Assembly: GCF_009720865.1 (NCBI RefSeq) | Contig: NZ_WNLA01000014.1 | Coordinates: forward strand, 1 to 64,000 | DNA: 64,000 nt | Source: Pseudoduganella ginsengisoli | GTDB taxonomy: Bacteria > Pseudomonadota > Gammaproteobacteria > Burkholderiales > Burkholderiaceae_D | Direction: 5' to 3' | The notes under the pieces: model-generated | Database searches by the model: none | What the model was told of the DNA's origin: nothing | The model's input: only the letters and a program-made list of their open reading frames with translations | Part shown: piece by piece, positions 1 to 8,572 of the stretch | Layout: the number at the start of each line of letters is the position of its first letter | Position numbering within the stretch: position 1 is the first letter of the stretch | Made by a program: the position numbers and the translations under genes

Positions 1-147
1 GATGGGCACGGGCGCCGGGGGCGGCGGCGGCTTCGGCGCGGCAGGCCGTTTATGCGGGATGTGGGCAGGCGGCGCCTCAGGCTGGACGCTGGCGCACGCG
101 GCCAGCAGCGCACACAGCATCGTCATCAGGGAAACGTTTTTTATCAT
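1..147 (-). CDS. Putative proline-rich lipoprotein, N-terminal part (runs off the window)
   Basis: This is the first 49 codons of a minus-strand gene that continues beyond base 1. The start ATG (147-145) overlaps the stop of the upstream FGE-like gene as ATGA, so the two are almost certainly translationally coupled. The product begins MIKNVSLMTMLCALLAACAS, a short hydrophobic segment ending in a lipobox (LAAC), so it should be a lipid-anchored envelope protein. After the Cys comes a low-complexity stretch rich in Pro, Ala and Lys, typical of a flexible linker through the periplasm. The functional domain lies outside the window, so no function can be assigned. Coupling to an anchored FGE-like protein suggests a shared envelope role; this is inference. 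Confidence 0.7.
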   Translation of the reverse strand, partial: MIKNVSLMTMLCALLAACASVQPEAPPAHIPHKRPAAPKPPPPPAPVPI

Positions 148-1418
148 TGTTCAGTCCGTTGCAGCTGGCGGGCGATGCGGAAACCTACCCTAACATCTGG
201 CGTTGCACGGTCGCCATGGGTGCGCGCCACCGGGCGCACGTCGGCTTCCAGCGTGTCATAGGCGCCGCCTTTTTGTACTTTTTCGTGGCACGCCGACTGG
301 GCAGGCGGGACCGGCTGGGCGTGACTCGGCGTCCAGCAGTCGGCCACCCATTCATAAGCATTGCCCACCATGTCATACAGCCCCCGCTGCGCCGGATAGC
401 TGCCAACCGGCGCCAGGCCCGCGTAGTCCGGCAAGGTGCCGCACTGGCCGCAGTGCGCATGGCGCTGGCCCAGCTGATTGCCCCACGGGAAAACCGTGCT
501 GGCGCCGGCCCGCGCCGCATATTCCCATTCGGCTTCAGTCGGCAGGCGGTATGGCTGGCCGGTTTGCTGCGACAGCCAGGCGGCATACGCTGCCGCCGCA
601 TCCCAGCTGATGCCGGTAACGGGCATGGTGGAAGACTGTGGCGGCTGTGCCGGCGGCGGGCACGCGCCCTGGTTCACACACAATTGCCATTGGCCGGCCG
701 TGATTTCATGAGCCGACAATTCAAACGGCGCGATGGCGCGCTCGGCGCCGCCCAGTTCTTCCTCTTGCGCATCCGGATCCGTGCGGCGCGAACCCATTCG
801 GTAGCGTCCCGCCGGAATGGCCACCATGGCCGGGCAGGCAGCCGGTCCGCCCGGCAGCGGGCACGCAATAGCATTTGCAGGAGCGGCGCCGGCGCCGGCA
901 TTGCCCGGCACTGCGCCCGAAGCGCCGCTGCTGCCGCCGATAGCCGGGGGCGCCGCTGGTGCATGCGAACCCGTCGGCCGGCTGGCAACCCCCACGCGTA
1001 ACGGTGGCGACGCTTCTTCCATCAGCACGGCAATGGCGACGCCCATGCCGACCGTGACGGCTGCGCCGCACACCATCAACGCGATTTTCAGGCGCCGGAC
1101 GCGCTGCGGCTCCGCGAGGGCATGGTCTGCAGACGCCGTCCCGCCCCTGTCTGGCTCGAACGCAGGCCGATCTGCCTCGTCCGTGTTTGGGGGCGCCGTC
1201 CCGCTACCTCCTGGCCCGAAAGCGGACCAATCCGCCTGGCCCGTTGGTTGCGTCGCGCTGCCAGCGGCGGCATGCACGTCGTCCCCATGCGGGCGGGTTG
1301 GCATACCGGAAGTGGATTGCCGGATGGCAGATTGCGTGGTGTCGGAGTGGACAGGCCCTGCGCCACCGCGTGGCGCAGGCGGGACGTCGGATGGGGCATG
1401 ATCTTGGGGCGCAGTCAT
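144..1418 (-). CDS. Membrane-anchored formylglycine-generating-enzyme (FGE/SUMF1)-like protein
   Basis: A 424-residue protein in three parts. Residues 1-110 are a hydrophilic cytoplasmic region rich in Pro, Gly and Ala. One membrane helix follows at about 112-134, then an Ala/Gly/Pro linker. The C-terminal half is an FGE-sulfatase fold: it opens MVAIPAGRYRMGS and contains EITAGQWQLCV, PVTGISWDAAAAYAAWLS, RLPTEAEWEYAARAG and GNAYEWVADCW, the standard family signatures. True FGE enzymes oxidise a sulfatase Cys; many bacterial homologues of this shape are instead tied to kinases or envelope complexes, and no sulfatase gene is visible here. It overlaps the downstream lipoprotein by 4 bases. The fold is secure; the activity is unknown. 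Confidence 0.85.
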   Translation of the reverse strand: MTAPQDHAPSDVPPAPRGGAGPVHSDTTQSAIRQSTSGMPTRPHGDDVHAAAGSATQPTGQADWSAFGPGGSGTAPPNTDEADRPAFEPDRGGTASADHALAEPQRVRRLKIALMVCGAAVTVGMGVAIAVLMEEASPPLRVGVASRPTGSHAPAAPPAIGGSSGASGAVPGNAGAGAAPANAIACPLPGGPAACPAMVAIPAGRYRMGSRRTDPDAQEEELGGAERAIAPFELSAHEITAGQWQLCVNQGACPPPAQPPQSSTMPVTGISWDAAAAYAAWLSQQTGQPYRLPTEAEWEYAARAGASTVFPWGNQLGQRHAHCGQCGTLPDYAGLAPVGSYPAQRGLYDMVGNAYEWVADCWTPSHAQPVPPAQSACHEKVQKGGAYDTLEADVRPVARTHGDRATPDVRVGFRIARQLQRTEQ

Positions 1419-1583
1419 GGAGTGGGCAGCCTCACATCGTCACTAGGAACGCTGCCATTCTATGCAGTGCGCTTGCAACCCGGCGCGCAACTCAGAATTC
1501 CCTCGGCATCTTGAATTACTGATACAGTTTCACTGACGATATGCATCCTGCGGAGCCATTACTTTGCTTCTTATTCCAGCCCC

Positions 1584-3635
1584 ATGAATGTCTTACTACA
1601 ATCCGGATTGCTGGTGCATCGGGCTGTCAGCAAGCGCGAGCTGGGATTGCTGGCTGCAATCTTTATTGGCTATCTCGTGCTGGTGGCGGTCCTGGTTCCG
1701 TATGCCCAGGTGCAAGGTCCGAAGTTGCCGCATATTTCCGCCATTTATGCCGTTGGCATGGTCATTTTGCATGGGTTGACCGCGCTGTTGCTGGGATTTG
1801 AGTTCAAAAGCCACCCCGGACGGCCACTACGCCTGCTGGCCGTTGCCTATGCATACAGCGCCGCGATGGCATGCCTGCATTTGCTGACGTTCCCCGGCGC
1901 CTTGCTGCCCGATATCGCACTGGCGGGAAGGACGGAAACCGTGGCGTGGCTGTACATGGCCTGGCAAACCGGATTTGTCGGGTTAACCGTGGCGGCCATT
2001 GCGCGGCAGGCACGGCAGCCTCACGAATCGAGCCCTGCGGCGGCGCTGCGCCTGGCGCCGGCCATGTACTGCGCCGCTGCCGCTGTTGCTTTGCTATACG
2101 CCGCAGCGGCGTATTTGCCGTTGCCGCACTACTTCCTGGCCGGCGACCGCTTCATGCACCTGAGTAACGGGATCACATGGGCCATGGCAGCTGTTGTGGC
2201 TGGCGGCATTGCCGTGCTGATTTGGAACCGCAACACCCATGTGTCGCTGTTTTCCTGGCTCAGCGTTCCACTGCTGGCCATGCTGGGCGGCATTGTGCTC
2301 AGTACCCTTGGCGGTGCACGCTATACGGCCGGGTGGTACGCCGCCCGCGCCAGTTACGTGATGGGCGGCACGGTTGTACTGGTGCTGTTGCTGGAGCGGA
2401 TTGCCCGTTTGCAGCAGACCTTGGTGAGCTCCGTCGCGTCGCTGGCGCGCCAGACCCAGTACTTGCAAGCGGAAATACAGAAGCGGGAAGCCACGGAAAT
2501 GATGCTGGTGCAGGCGCAGAAAATGGAAGTTGTCGGCCAGCTGGCAGGCGGGATAGCCCACGATTTCAACAACTTCCTGCAAGTCGTCAATATGCGCATA
2601 GAATTGCTGCAGCATAAATTGCGGGGCCAGAATATCGATGAAGACTTTTCCGTCATCCGTCGCGGCGTACGCCGCGTCCAGTCGCTGATCCAGCATTTGC
2701 TGTCATTTTCGGGGCGCCGCAGCTACCAGCCCAAACTGGTGGATTTGCAGCGCCTGCTGCCTGACTGCGTGGATTTTGCCCGCGCCACCATTGGCGCCCG
2801 GATTGACGTGCAACTGGTGGTCGCAGACGGGGCGCCGCCCATTCTCGTCAATCCCAGCGAACTGGAAGCAGCCATGCTGAATTTGATCGTCAATGCCCGC
2901 GACGCCATGCCAGAGTCCGGCGTGGTCCGCGTCCACGCGTCGCGGCTGCGCCTGCCGCCTGAAAATCCCTACCAATTGCCGCATGGCCTGTATGCCGAAC
3001 TGAGCGTCACTGATGCCGGCACCGGCATTCCCCCCGACGTGCTGCCGCATGTGTTCGATCCATTCTTTACCACCAAACAGGCGGGTAAAGGAACGGGACT
3101 GGGCCTGGCGCAAGTGTATGGCTTCGCCAACCGGCAGGGCGGCACAGCACGCATTACGTCGGAACTGGGGAAAGGCACGACGGTACAAATCATCTTGCCG
3201 GCCGCTGCGCCGGGGCTGGGTGTACACAGCGACGATACGCAGCCGGTGACGTCCAGTGGCCGCGGCGGCAGCGTGCTGGTGGTGGATGACAACAAGGCCG
3301 TGGCCGATGGCAGCCGCGCATTGCTGGAGCAACTCGGCTACCAGGTGGCAACCGCGGAAAGTGCGGATGAAGCGCTGGAAATGCTGGTGTCAGGCAAGTT
3401 CAAGCCAGCCATCGTGCTGTCCGACATTGTGATGCCGGGCTCCATGGATGGCATCGGCCTGGCGCGGCAACTGCGCGCACGCTATCCGCGCATACGCGTG
3501 CTGCTGGCGACGGGGTTTTCACGCGATGACAGTGAAGCGCTGCAAGCGGAATTCCATATCTTGAGCAAACCGTATTCGATGCGTGAATTGCAGGAAGGGA
3601 TATTGGCCGTGCAGGCCAAGGCGGTGCCGGTTTAA
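1584..3635 (+). CDS. Hybrid sensor histidine kinase/response regulator with MASE4-like membrane domain
   Basis: A 683-residue hybrid kinase. Residues 1-270 are a multi-helix membrane sensor resembling MASE4 (long hydrophobic helices joined by short loops). A coiled-coil linker follows, then the phosphoacceptor helix with GGIAHDFNN (His about 326), the NtrB-like variant of HisKA. The ATPase domain has the N box (NLIVNARDAM), DAGTGIP and GKGTGLGLAQVYG. The C-terminal receiver domain begins SVLVVDDN, with phosphoacceptor Asp in VLSDIVMPG, and ends with the conserved Lys in LSKPYS. No output domain or partner regulator is encoded next to it, so its target is unknown. It sits alone between an FGE-like gene and a protease gene. 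The ATG has only a weak ribosome-binding site. Confidence 0.9.
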   Translation: MNVLLQSGLLVHRAVSKRELGLLAAIFIGYLVLVAVLVPYAQVQGPKLPHISAIYAVGMVILHGLTALLLGFEFKSHPGRPLRLLAVAYAYSAAMACLHLLTFPGALLPDIALAGRTETVAWLYMAWQTGFVGLTVAAIARQARQPHESSPAAALRLAPAMYCAAAAVALLYAAAAYLPLPHYFLAGDRFMHLSNGITWAMAAVVAGGIAVLIWNRNTHVSLFSWLSVPLLAMLGGIVLSTLGGARYTAGWYAARASYVMGGTVVLVLLLERIARLQQTLVSSVASLARQTQYLQAEIQKREATEMMLVQAQKMEVVGQLAGGIAHDFNNFLQVVNMRIELLQHKLRGQNIDEDFSVIRRGVRRVQSLIQHLLSFSGRRSYQPKLVDLQRLLPDCVDFARATIGARIDVQLVVADGAPPILVNPSELEAAMLNLIVNARDAMPESGVVRVHASRLRLPPENPYQLPHGLYAELSVTDAGTGIPPDVLPHVFDPFFTTKQAGKGTGLGLAQVYGFANRQGGTARITSELGKGTTVQIILPAAAPGLGVHSDDTQPVTSSGRGGSVLVVDDNKAVADGSRALLEQLGYQVATAESADEALEMLVSGKFKPAIVLSDIVMPGSMDGIGLARQLRARYPRIRVLLATGFSRDDSEALQAEFHILSKPYSMRELQEGILAVQAKAVPV

Positions 3636-3668
3636 GGATCCCGGCACCGCTGTTCCATCAGCGTGCGA

Positions 3669-6179
3669 TCAATTGATGATCAGGCGCACTTTATCCACGA
3701 CAAACGACGTTTGCGCCGACGAATCTTCCGTCGAAACAAACGACAAAGTCACGGTCTGGCCCTTGTAGGGCAGCAGGTTGAACGACTTCACCGTGTAGCC
3801 TGTCGCCTTGTTCAAGTTGGTGTACGTCGCCAGCGTGCCCAGCACGGTTCCCGCACTGTTTTTCACGGTCACAACCAGCTTGTCATACGCCGTCGTCGTC
3901 GTGGTTTCCGCACTGTCGATATGCAGCGCAAATGACAGCGTGGCTGCCGTGACATTGGCCGGTATCGTCACGGTTTGCGTCAGCGATTCCGTGGACGTGG
4001 CGCCATTGCCGCCCAGGTAGGCGTATTTGGTGCCGTCGTATGCGGCTTCGTTGGACCACGAACCAATGATGTTGGCGGAGCCGCCCCAATACTGTGCGCC
4101 GCTTTCAAACGAACCATTTTTGATTAAATCCATGGTTTCCGGGCCGGTGCTGACGGTCAGCACCGCGTTATTCGATTGCACGGTTTGTGGTGTCGGCGAA
4201 GAATCCGTGACTTTGACGGCAAACACGGCGCCGCTATCGCTGGCCTGCGCCGTCAGTGAATACGTGGGCTGCGTCGCACCGGTAATGGCGGCGCCATTGC
4301 GCAGCCACTGGTATTTATACGGCGCGGCGCCGCTGGTGGCGGTCACGGAAAACGTCGCGGTCGCACCAAGCTGAACGGCAACCGACTGCGGCTGCGAACT
4401 GATGGTCAGCATGCCATTGCCTTCGCCGGTGTCCTGGCCCACGTTGATGGCGGCATAGGCGCGGCTGACAGCCACGGCTTCACGCGATCCGGCGCCGTAT
4501 AACTCCGTCGCGGCCTGGACCATCTTGTTGCGGGCATCCAGGTAATTGGTGGACGACGTGAACTTGGTGGTAGCGGCACGGAACCAGATACGGAATGCCT
4601 TGTCATTGCCAATTCCCGTCATTGCTTGCGGAATTTGCGTCAAATACGGGCTGTACATTTCGCTCGACGTGCTGGCGCTGGAGCCTTGCGACAGGAAATA
4701 AAACATGCGGTTGTTCGGGCCGGAGGAATAGTGTGGATTCAGCGAATTCAGCGTGCTTGACCAGGCATCGCGCGACGCGCCGTCTTTCGACGGCTTCCAC
4801 ATCCAGCGCAGCGGCGCCCCGGTTGGCTGCAATTCCTTGCCGATCATCCAGTCATTGCCGGTCGCGGGGATGGTGCTGCCGGTACCGCCATTTTTGCCAT
4901 AGGCTTCCACCATTTCACCCATGATGTCGGACGACGATTCATTCAAGCCGCCGGATTCGCCGGAATAGCCAAGGTTGGACGTGGCGCCAGTGACACCGTG
5001 GCCCAGTTCGTGGCCCATCACATCCAGTGTGGCAAGGCCGCGGCCGTTGGCGCCGTCGCCCAGGTACATGCATTTGCAGCTGGGATCGTAAAACGCATTG
5101 TCATAGTTTGTGTCGACGTGGACAGCGGCATACACTGCCGTATTGAAGCCATCGAGCGATGACCAGCCCTGCGTGTTTTTCAACAGGTCATACGTATTCA
5201 TCAGGCCCCACAGCGTATCGACCGCCGCCGTCTGGCCATTGGCGCTATTGGTGCCGCCGCCCGTATAGGGCTGGCCATCGCCCCAGACATTGGTGGTGTT
5301 GGTATAGACGGCGCCCGGTACGGGATTGGAAATCGGGCTGTTGGCGGCATTCGTCACGGCCATGCCGCCATAGACGCCGCCCGTGCCGCGGGAACTGTCC
5401 AGCATTTTGTAGGCGCCATTGGCCAGCGTGGTCTGGATCGGCACATCGCCGGAGAACAGGCTGTGTCCGGTGCCCGCGACCGTTTGCAAGGCATTCCATT
5501 GCGCCAGGGTGGCGCCATTGGCGGCGCTGATGACGGTGTCGCGGAACACCAGCTTGCCGCCATCGGCCATGCGGGTCTGTACCAGCCATGCCAGTTCGTA
5601 GCCTGTCACGCGCTCTTCCACGTCGGCGGCATTGAGCAGCGATTCCTGCTTGGCTTCCTTGCCGGGCGCGCGGACCTGTTTGACGACCGGATAAATCACC
5701 AGTTCAGCGGACGGCGCATTACGGTGAACGCCGTTCGCTGCGGTGGCGCGCACGGCGGCATCGATAGCGGCTTGCGCGGTCACGGCAGGCGTAACGCTGA
5801 ACGCGCGCGTGGCAGCCAGCGCATTGGCCGATCCGCGGCCCAGGCCGTTGCGGCGGTCGGAAGCGGACGCGCTGACGACATTGCCCCGGGCATCGGAAAC
5901 CACGACGGAATCCGAGCCCAGCACCCGTACGCCTTTATACGTATGGGCAAAACGGGTAATGCGGGTACCGGCTTCACCCGGATGTTCAACGGCCAGCGTA
6001 TAGCCATGGTCGCTGTCCAGGCCGGTACTGGCGTGTGCGGCGGCGAGTTTTTGCACCAGCGCAGCGCTCTCTTGCGCTGAGGATTTGGCGAATGGCGGCG
6101 CCATCATGGCAGGCGACGCAGTGGCAGACACGCAAATGGCGGCAATTGACAGGGCAAGCAGGTTTTTCCGAAGCTTCAT
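3669..6179 (-). CDS. Secreted M4 (thermolysin) family metalloprotease with C-terminal Ig-like and jelly-roll-like domains
   Basis: The chosen ATG (6179) follows ctGGAGaactt and starts a clean signal peptide (MKLRKNLLALSIAAICVSATA); a longer frame upstream lacks both. After an FTP/PepSY-like propeptide (about 30-230) comes the M4 catalytic domain, with HELGH at residues 390-394 and the third zinc ligand in NESSSDIMGE. An Ig-like domain (PYKYQWLRNGA region) and a final beta-sandwich (NGSFESGAQYWGG to the C-terminus) follow; such domains usually bind substrate or surfaces. At about 836 residues it is longer than thermolysin because of these added domains. The protein should be exported by Sec and activated by propeptide removal. 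It is monocistronic and convergent with the hybrid kinase gene. Confidence 0.93.
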   Translation of the reverse strand: MKLRKNLLALSIAAICVSATASPAMMAPPFAKSSAQESAALVQKLAAAHASTGLDSDHGYTLAVEHPGEAGTRITRFAHTYKGVRVLGSDSVVVSDARGNVVSASASDRRNGLGRGSANALAATRAFSVTPAVTAQAAIDAAVRATAANGVHRNAPSAELVIYPVVKQVRAPGKEAKQESLLNAADVEERVTGYELAWLVQTRMADGGKLVFRDTVISAANGATLAQWNALQTVAGTGHSLFSGDVPIQTTLANGAYKMLDSSRGTGGVYGGMAVTNAANSPISNPVPGAVYTNTTNVWGDGQPYTGGGTNSANGQTAAVDTLWGLMNTYDLLKNTQGWSSLDGFNTAVYAAVHVDTNYDNAFYDPSCKCMYLGDGANGRGLATLDVMGHELGHGVTGATSNLGYSGESGGLNESSSDIMGEMVEAYGKNGGTGSTIPATGNDWMIGKELQPTGAPLRWMWKPSKDGASRDAWSSTLNSLNPHYSSGPNNRMFYFLSQGSSASTSSEMYSPYLTQIPQAMTGIGNDKAFRIWFRAATTKFTSSTNYLDARNKMVQAATELYGAGSREAVAVSRAYAAINVGQDTGEGNGMLTISSQPQSVAVQLGATATFSVTATSGAAPYKYQWLRNGAAITGATQPTYSLTAQASDSGAVFAVKVTDSSPTPQTVQSNNAVLTVSTGPETMDLIKNGSFESGAQYWGGSANIIGSWSNEAAYDGTKYAYLGGNGATSTESLTQTVTIPANVTAATLSFALHIDSAETTTTTAYDKLVVTVKNSAGTVLGTLATYTNLNKATGYTVKSFNLLPYKGQTVTLSFVSTEDSSAQTSFVVDKVRLIIN

Positions 6180-6448
6180 AAGTTCTCCAGGGGGGTGGTT
6201 GCTGATTTGGTTGCTGATTTGATAACGCCTTCGCACCATAGATAAACCGCGCGGCCGAGTCAAAAAAAACGCGGAATGAGACACCGCAGCAAGTCCCGTC
6301 TCAAATTAAACATTGGACAATATTGGTAAGGGTTTCACGACTATTGGTCCATGTGGTATATACACCTTCCCGCGCTCTGAAAAGCGTGACAACATCTGAT
6401 GGAAGCCGTAACCTTTTCCTGTCGGCATTCTTAAGAAGAGGGTGTGGC

Positions 6449-6901
6449 ATGAAAAACTTCCTGGCGGGTGTAATGCTGGCGCTGGCCAGTGCAGGCGCGG
6501 CCTTTGCGGCGGATAAAGGGACGCAAGATGAGGCCGTCGCGATGGTGAAAAAAGCCGTGGCGCTGATCAAGGCCAAAGGGCGCGACGCGGCGCTGGCGGA
6601 ATTCAACAATCCCAAAGGCGGATTCGTTGACCGCGACCTGTATATCTTCGTGCTGGATAAAGATGGCGTGACGCTGGCCAATGGCGTGAACCAGCGCCTG
6701 GTCGGCAAAAACGTCATGCAGCTCAAGGATGCGGACGGCAAATTCTTCATCAAGAACTTCCTGGAATTGGGCGACACCAAAGGGAAGGGCTGGGCGCCGG
6801 AATACAAGTGGTCCAACACGGTGACGCAGGCAATGGAGACCAAGCAGTCGTATGTGGAAAAAGTCGACAACCTGTATGTCGGCTGCGGCGTCTATAAATA
6901 G
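6449..6901 (+). CDS. Periplasmic single-Cache domain protein
   Basis: The ATG at 6449 follows an AAGAAGAGGG stretch and starts a signal peptide (MKNFLAGVMLALASAGAAFA). The mature protein (about 130 residues) matches the small Cache family (sCache_2-like): an N-terminal helix with DEAVAMVKKAVALIKAKG, then DRDLYIFVLDKDGVTLANG and a C-terminal WSNTVTQAMETKQSYVEKV strand region. Such domains usually sense small ligands as parts of chemoreceptors or kinases; here it stands alone and is secreted. The last 50 bases overlap the next gene, a family-3 binding protein, so the two are likely co-expressed and may form a periplasmic sensing pair (inference). No partner kinase lies adjacent. Confidence 0.85.
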   Translation: MKNFLAGVMLALASAGAAFAADKGTQDEAVAMVKKAVALIKAKGRDAALAEFNNPKGGFVDRDLYIFVLDKDGVTLANGVNQRLVGKNVMQLKDADGKFFIKNFLELGDTKGKGWAPEYKWSNTVTQAMETKQSYVEKVDNLYVGCGVYK

Positions 6902-7643
6902 CGGCTGGCTGCGCCGCTGGGCGCTGGCGCTGGCGTGGCTCGCGTGCATGGGCGCCAGCGCGCCCGCCACGGCGGACCGCGTCACGGTGTACACCAATGC
7001 GACCTTCGCGCCGCTGTTCATCGACCAGAAAACCGGCCTGTATCCGGAAATGGTCGCGTACCTGAACCAGCTCAAACTGGACGGCATTGACTTTGCGCTG
7101 GAGACCATGCCCCGCAAGCGGCTGCAGGCGCAGCTCGATAACGGCACGCTGGACGGTATCGTGATCGGCATGGCGCCGCAATGGGTCGGCGATGCGGCGC
7201 AGGAAAAATTCCTGTGGACGGAACCGTTTGCGCACGACGCCTTCGTGCTGGTGTCGCGTGACACGAATCCCTTCTTCTTCGGCCAGCCATCTCAGGCAGG
7301 CGCGCGCATCGGCGTCACGCTTGGCTATGTGTACCCGGGCGTGGACGAATGGATAGCGCAAAACCAGTTCGTCCGCGACGATGCCGCGACGGAAGAGCGC
7401 AACCTCGACAAGCTGTTGCGCGGCCGGGTCGATATGATCGTCGTCACGGATTCGGTGTTCCGCTATTACATGCGGACGCACCGCTTCACTGGCGGTGTCA
7501 TCTCGGAAGCGCTGCCCGGTACTGCCAGCGACCGCCGCATCCTCGTGCCCAAGTCGCAGCGCGGCCTGTACGATAAACTCGCGCCCGCCATCCGCAAGCT
7601 GGCAGAAGATCCCCGCTGGAAAATGATACAGTCGCGGTATTGA
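6852..7643 (+). CDS. Extracellular solute-binding protein, family 3 (amino-acid-type periplasmic binding fold)
   Basis: A 263-residue secreted protein with the SBP_bac_3 fold. The signal sequence ends SAPATADRV; the mature part runs VTVYTNATFAPLF, then GLYPEMVAYLNQL, and later DGIVIGMAPQW and RVDMIVVTDSVFRYYM. It overlaps the end of the Cache gene. The start is uncertain: ATG 6852 or ATG 6876 both precede the signal hydrophobic core, and neither has a strong ribosome site, consistent with translational coupling. No ABC permease or ATPase gene is next to it, so it may not be a transporter component but an orphan binding protein used in sensing. The ligand cannot be read from the sequence. Confidence 0.85.
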   Translation: MWKKSTTCMSAAASINSGWLRRWALALAWLACMGASAPATADRVTVYTNATFAPLFIDQKTGLYPEMVAYLNQLKLDGIDFALETMPRKRLQAQLDNGTLDGIVIGMAPQWVGDAAQEKFLWTEPFAHDAFVLVSRDTNPFFFGQPSQAGARIGVTLGYVYPGVDEWIAQNQFVRDDAATEERNLDKLLRGRVDMIVVTDSVFRYYMRTHRFTGGVISEALPGTASDRRILVPKSQRGLYDKLAPAIRKLAEDPRWKMIQSRY

Positions 7644-7669
7644 TTCCTTTCCAAGAATTTTTAATATTC

Positions 7670-7681
7670 GTGATGCGTCAC
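7670..7681. repeat. Dispersed palindrome site 1 (GTGATGCGTCAC)
   Basis: One-mismatch copy of the 12-bp palindrome GTGACGCGTCAC, with AT-rich DNA on both sides (TTTTTAATATTC before, GGATATGAA after). It lies between the binding-protein stop and the metallophosphoesterase start, just before the first possible ATG (7686), so bound protein could affect that gene. Confidence 0.7.
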
Positions 7682-7703
7682 GGATATGAATACCGGGATT
7701 GCC

Positions 7704-8492
7704 ATGCGCCTGTTGATACTGTCTGACTTACACCTGGAAATCCGCCGTGGCCAGCCGTTGGGCATCGACCTGGCCCGCAGCCGTCCGGACGCCGTGGTCC
7801 TTGCCGGCGACATTGATACGGGCGCCAATGCTGTGCCATGGGCCGCCCAAACGTTTGCCGGTTTGCCCGTACTGTATGTGGCGGGCAACCACGAAGCGTA
7901 TGGCCACGAGCTATATGCCGTCGAACGTGCATTGCGCGACGCTTGCGCTGCCACCGGCAATGTGCACTTCCTCAATTGCGATCAATACGTGACCGGCGGC
8001 GTGCGTTTTCTTGGCGCGACACTGTGGACCGACTTTGCGCTGTTTGGCGAGCCGGAAAAGAACGCCGCCATGCGGCAGGCGGAAAACGTCATGACGGATT
8101 ACCGCCGCATCAGCGTGGCAACTGGCGAAAAGCCGGAGAGCCGTTTGCTGCAGGCTGCCGATACCGCGCAATTGCATACTGCCCACAAGGCGTGGCTGCA
8201 AACCAGGCTGGCGCAGGCGTTTGACGGAAAAACCGTCGTCATTACCCACATGGCGCCATCGATACGCTCCGTCGCCGCCAAGTATGCAACCGACTTGACT
8301 TCGGCTGCGTTTGCGTCGCCGCTGGACAGCCTGGCGGAAAAGCCAGACCTGTGGATACACGGTCACATGCACGACTCGTACGACTACCCGGTGGGAAACG
8401 GCCGCGTCATTTGCAACCCGTGCGGTTATCTGCTTCGGGGCGGCGCCAATGAAAACGCAGCATTTGATGCGGGACTGGTGGTCGACCTGTAA
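7704..8492 (+). CDS. Calcineurin-like metallophosphoesterase
   Basis: Shows the five metallophosphoesterase motifs in order: D-x-H in ILSDLHLE at the N-terminus, GDID, GNHE, the His in VVITHMAPS, and the final GHMHD. These bind the two-metal centre that hydrolyses phosphoesters; the substrate is not predictable. At about 262 residues it is normal for the family. ATG 7704 (MRLLILSDLHLE) is preferred because the family usually begins at this strand; ATG 7686 in frame is possible and would lie 4 bases after a copy of the dispersed palindrome. It is transcribed on its own or with the next gene, whose ATG is 80 bases away. Confidence 0.9.
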   Translation: MRLLILSDLHLEIRRGQPLGIDLARSRPDAVVLAGDIDTGANAVPWAAQTFAGLPVLYVAGNHEAYGHELYAVERALRDACAATGNVHFLNCDQYVTGGVRFLGATLWTDFALFGEPEKNAAMRQAENVMTDYRRISVATGEKPESRLLQAADTAQLHTAHKAWLQTRLAQAFDGKTVVITHMAPSIRSVAAKYATDLTSAAFASPLDSLAEKPDLWIHGHMHDSYDYPVGNGRVICNPCGYLLRGGANENAAFDAGLVVDL

Positions 8493-8572
8493 ATCGCCCA
8501 TCCTGTACCGCACCGCTAAAAAATCGGATAATAGCGGGTTATTCAATCTGCGTACTCATTTGGAATTCTCCC

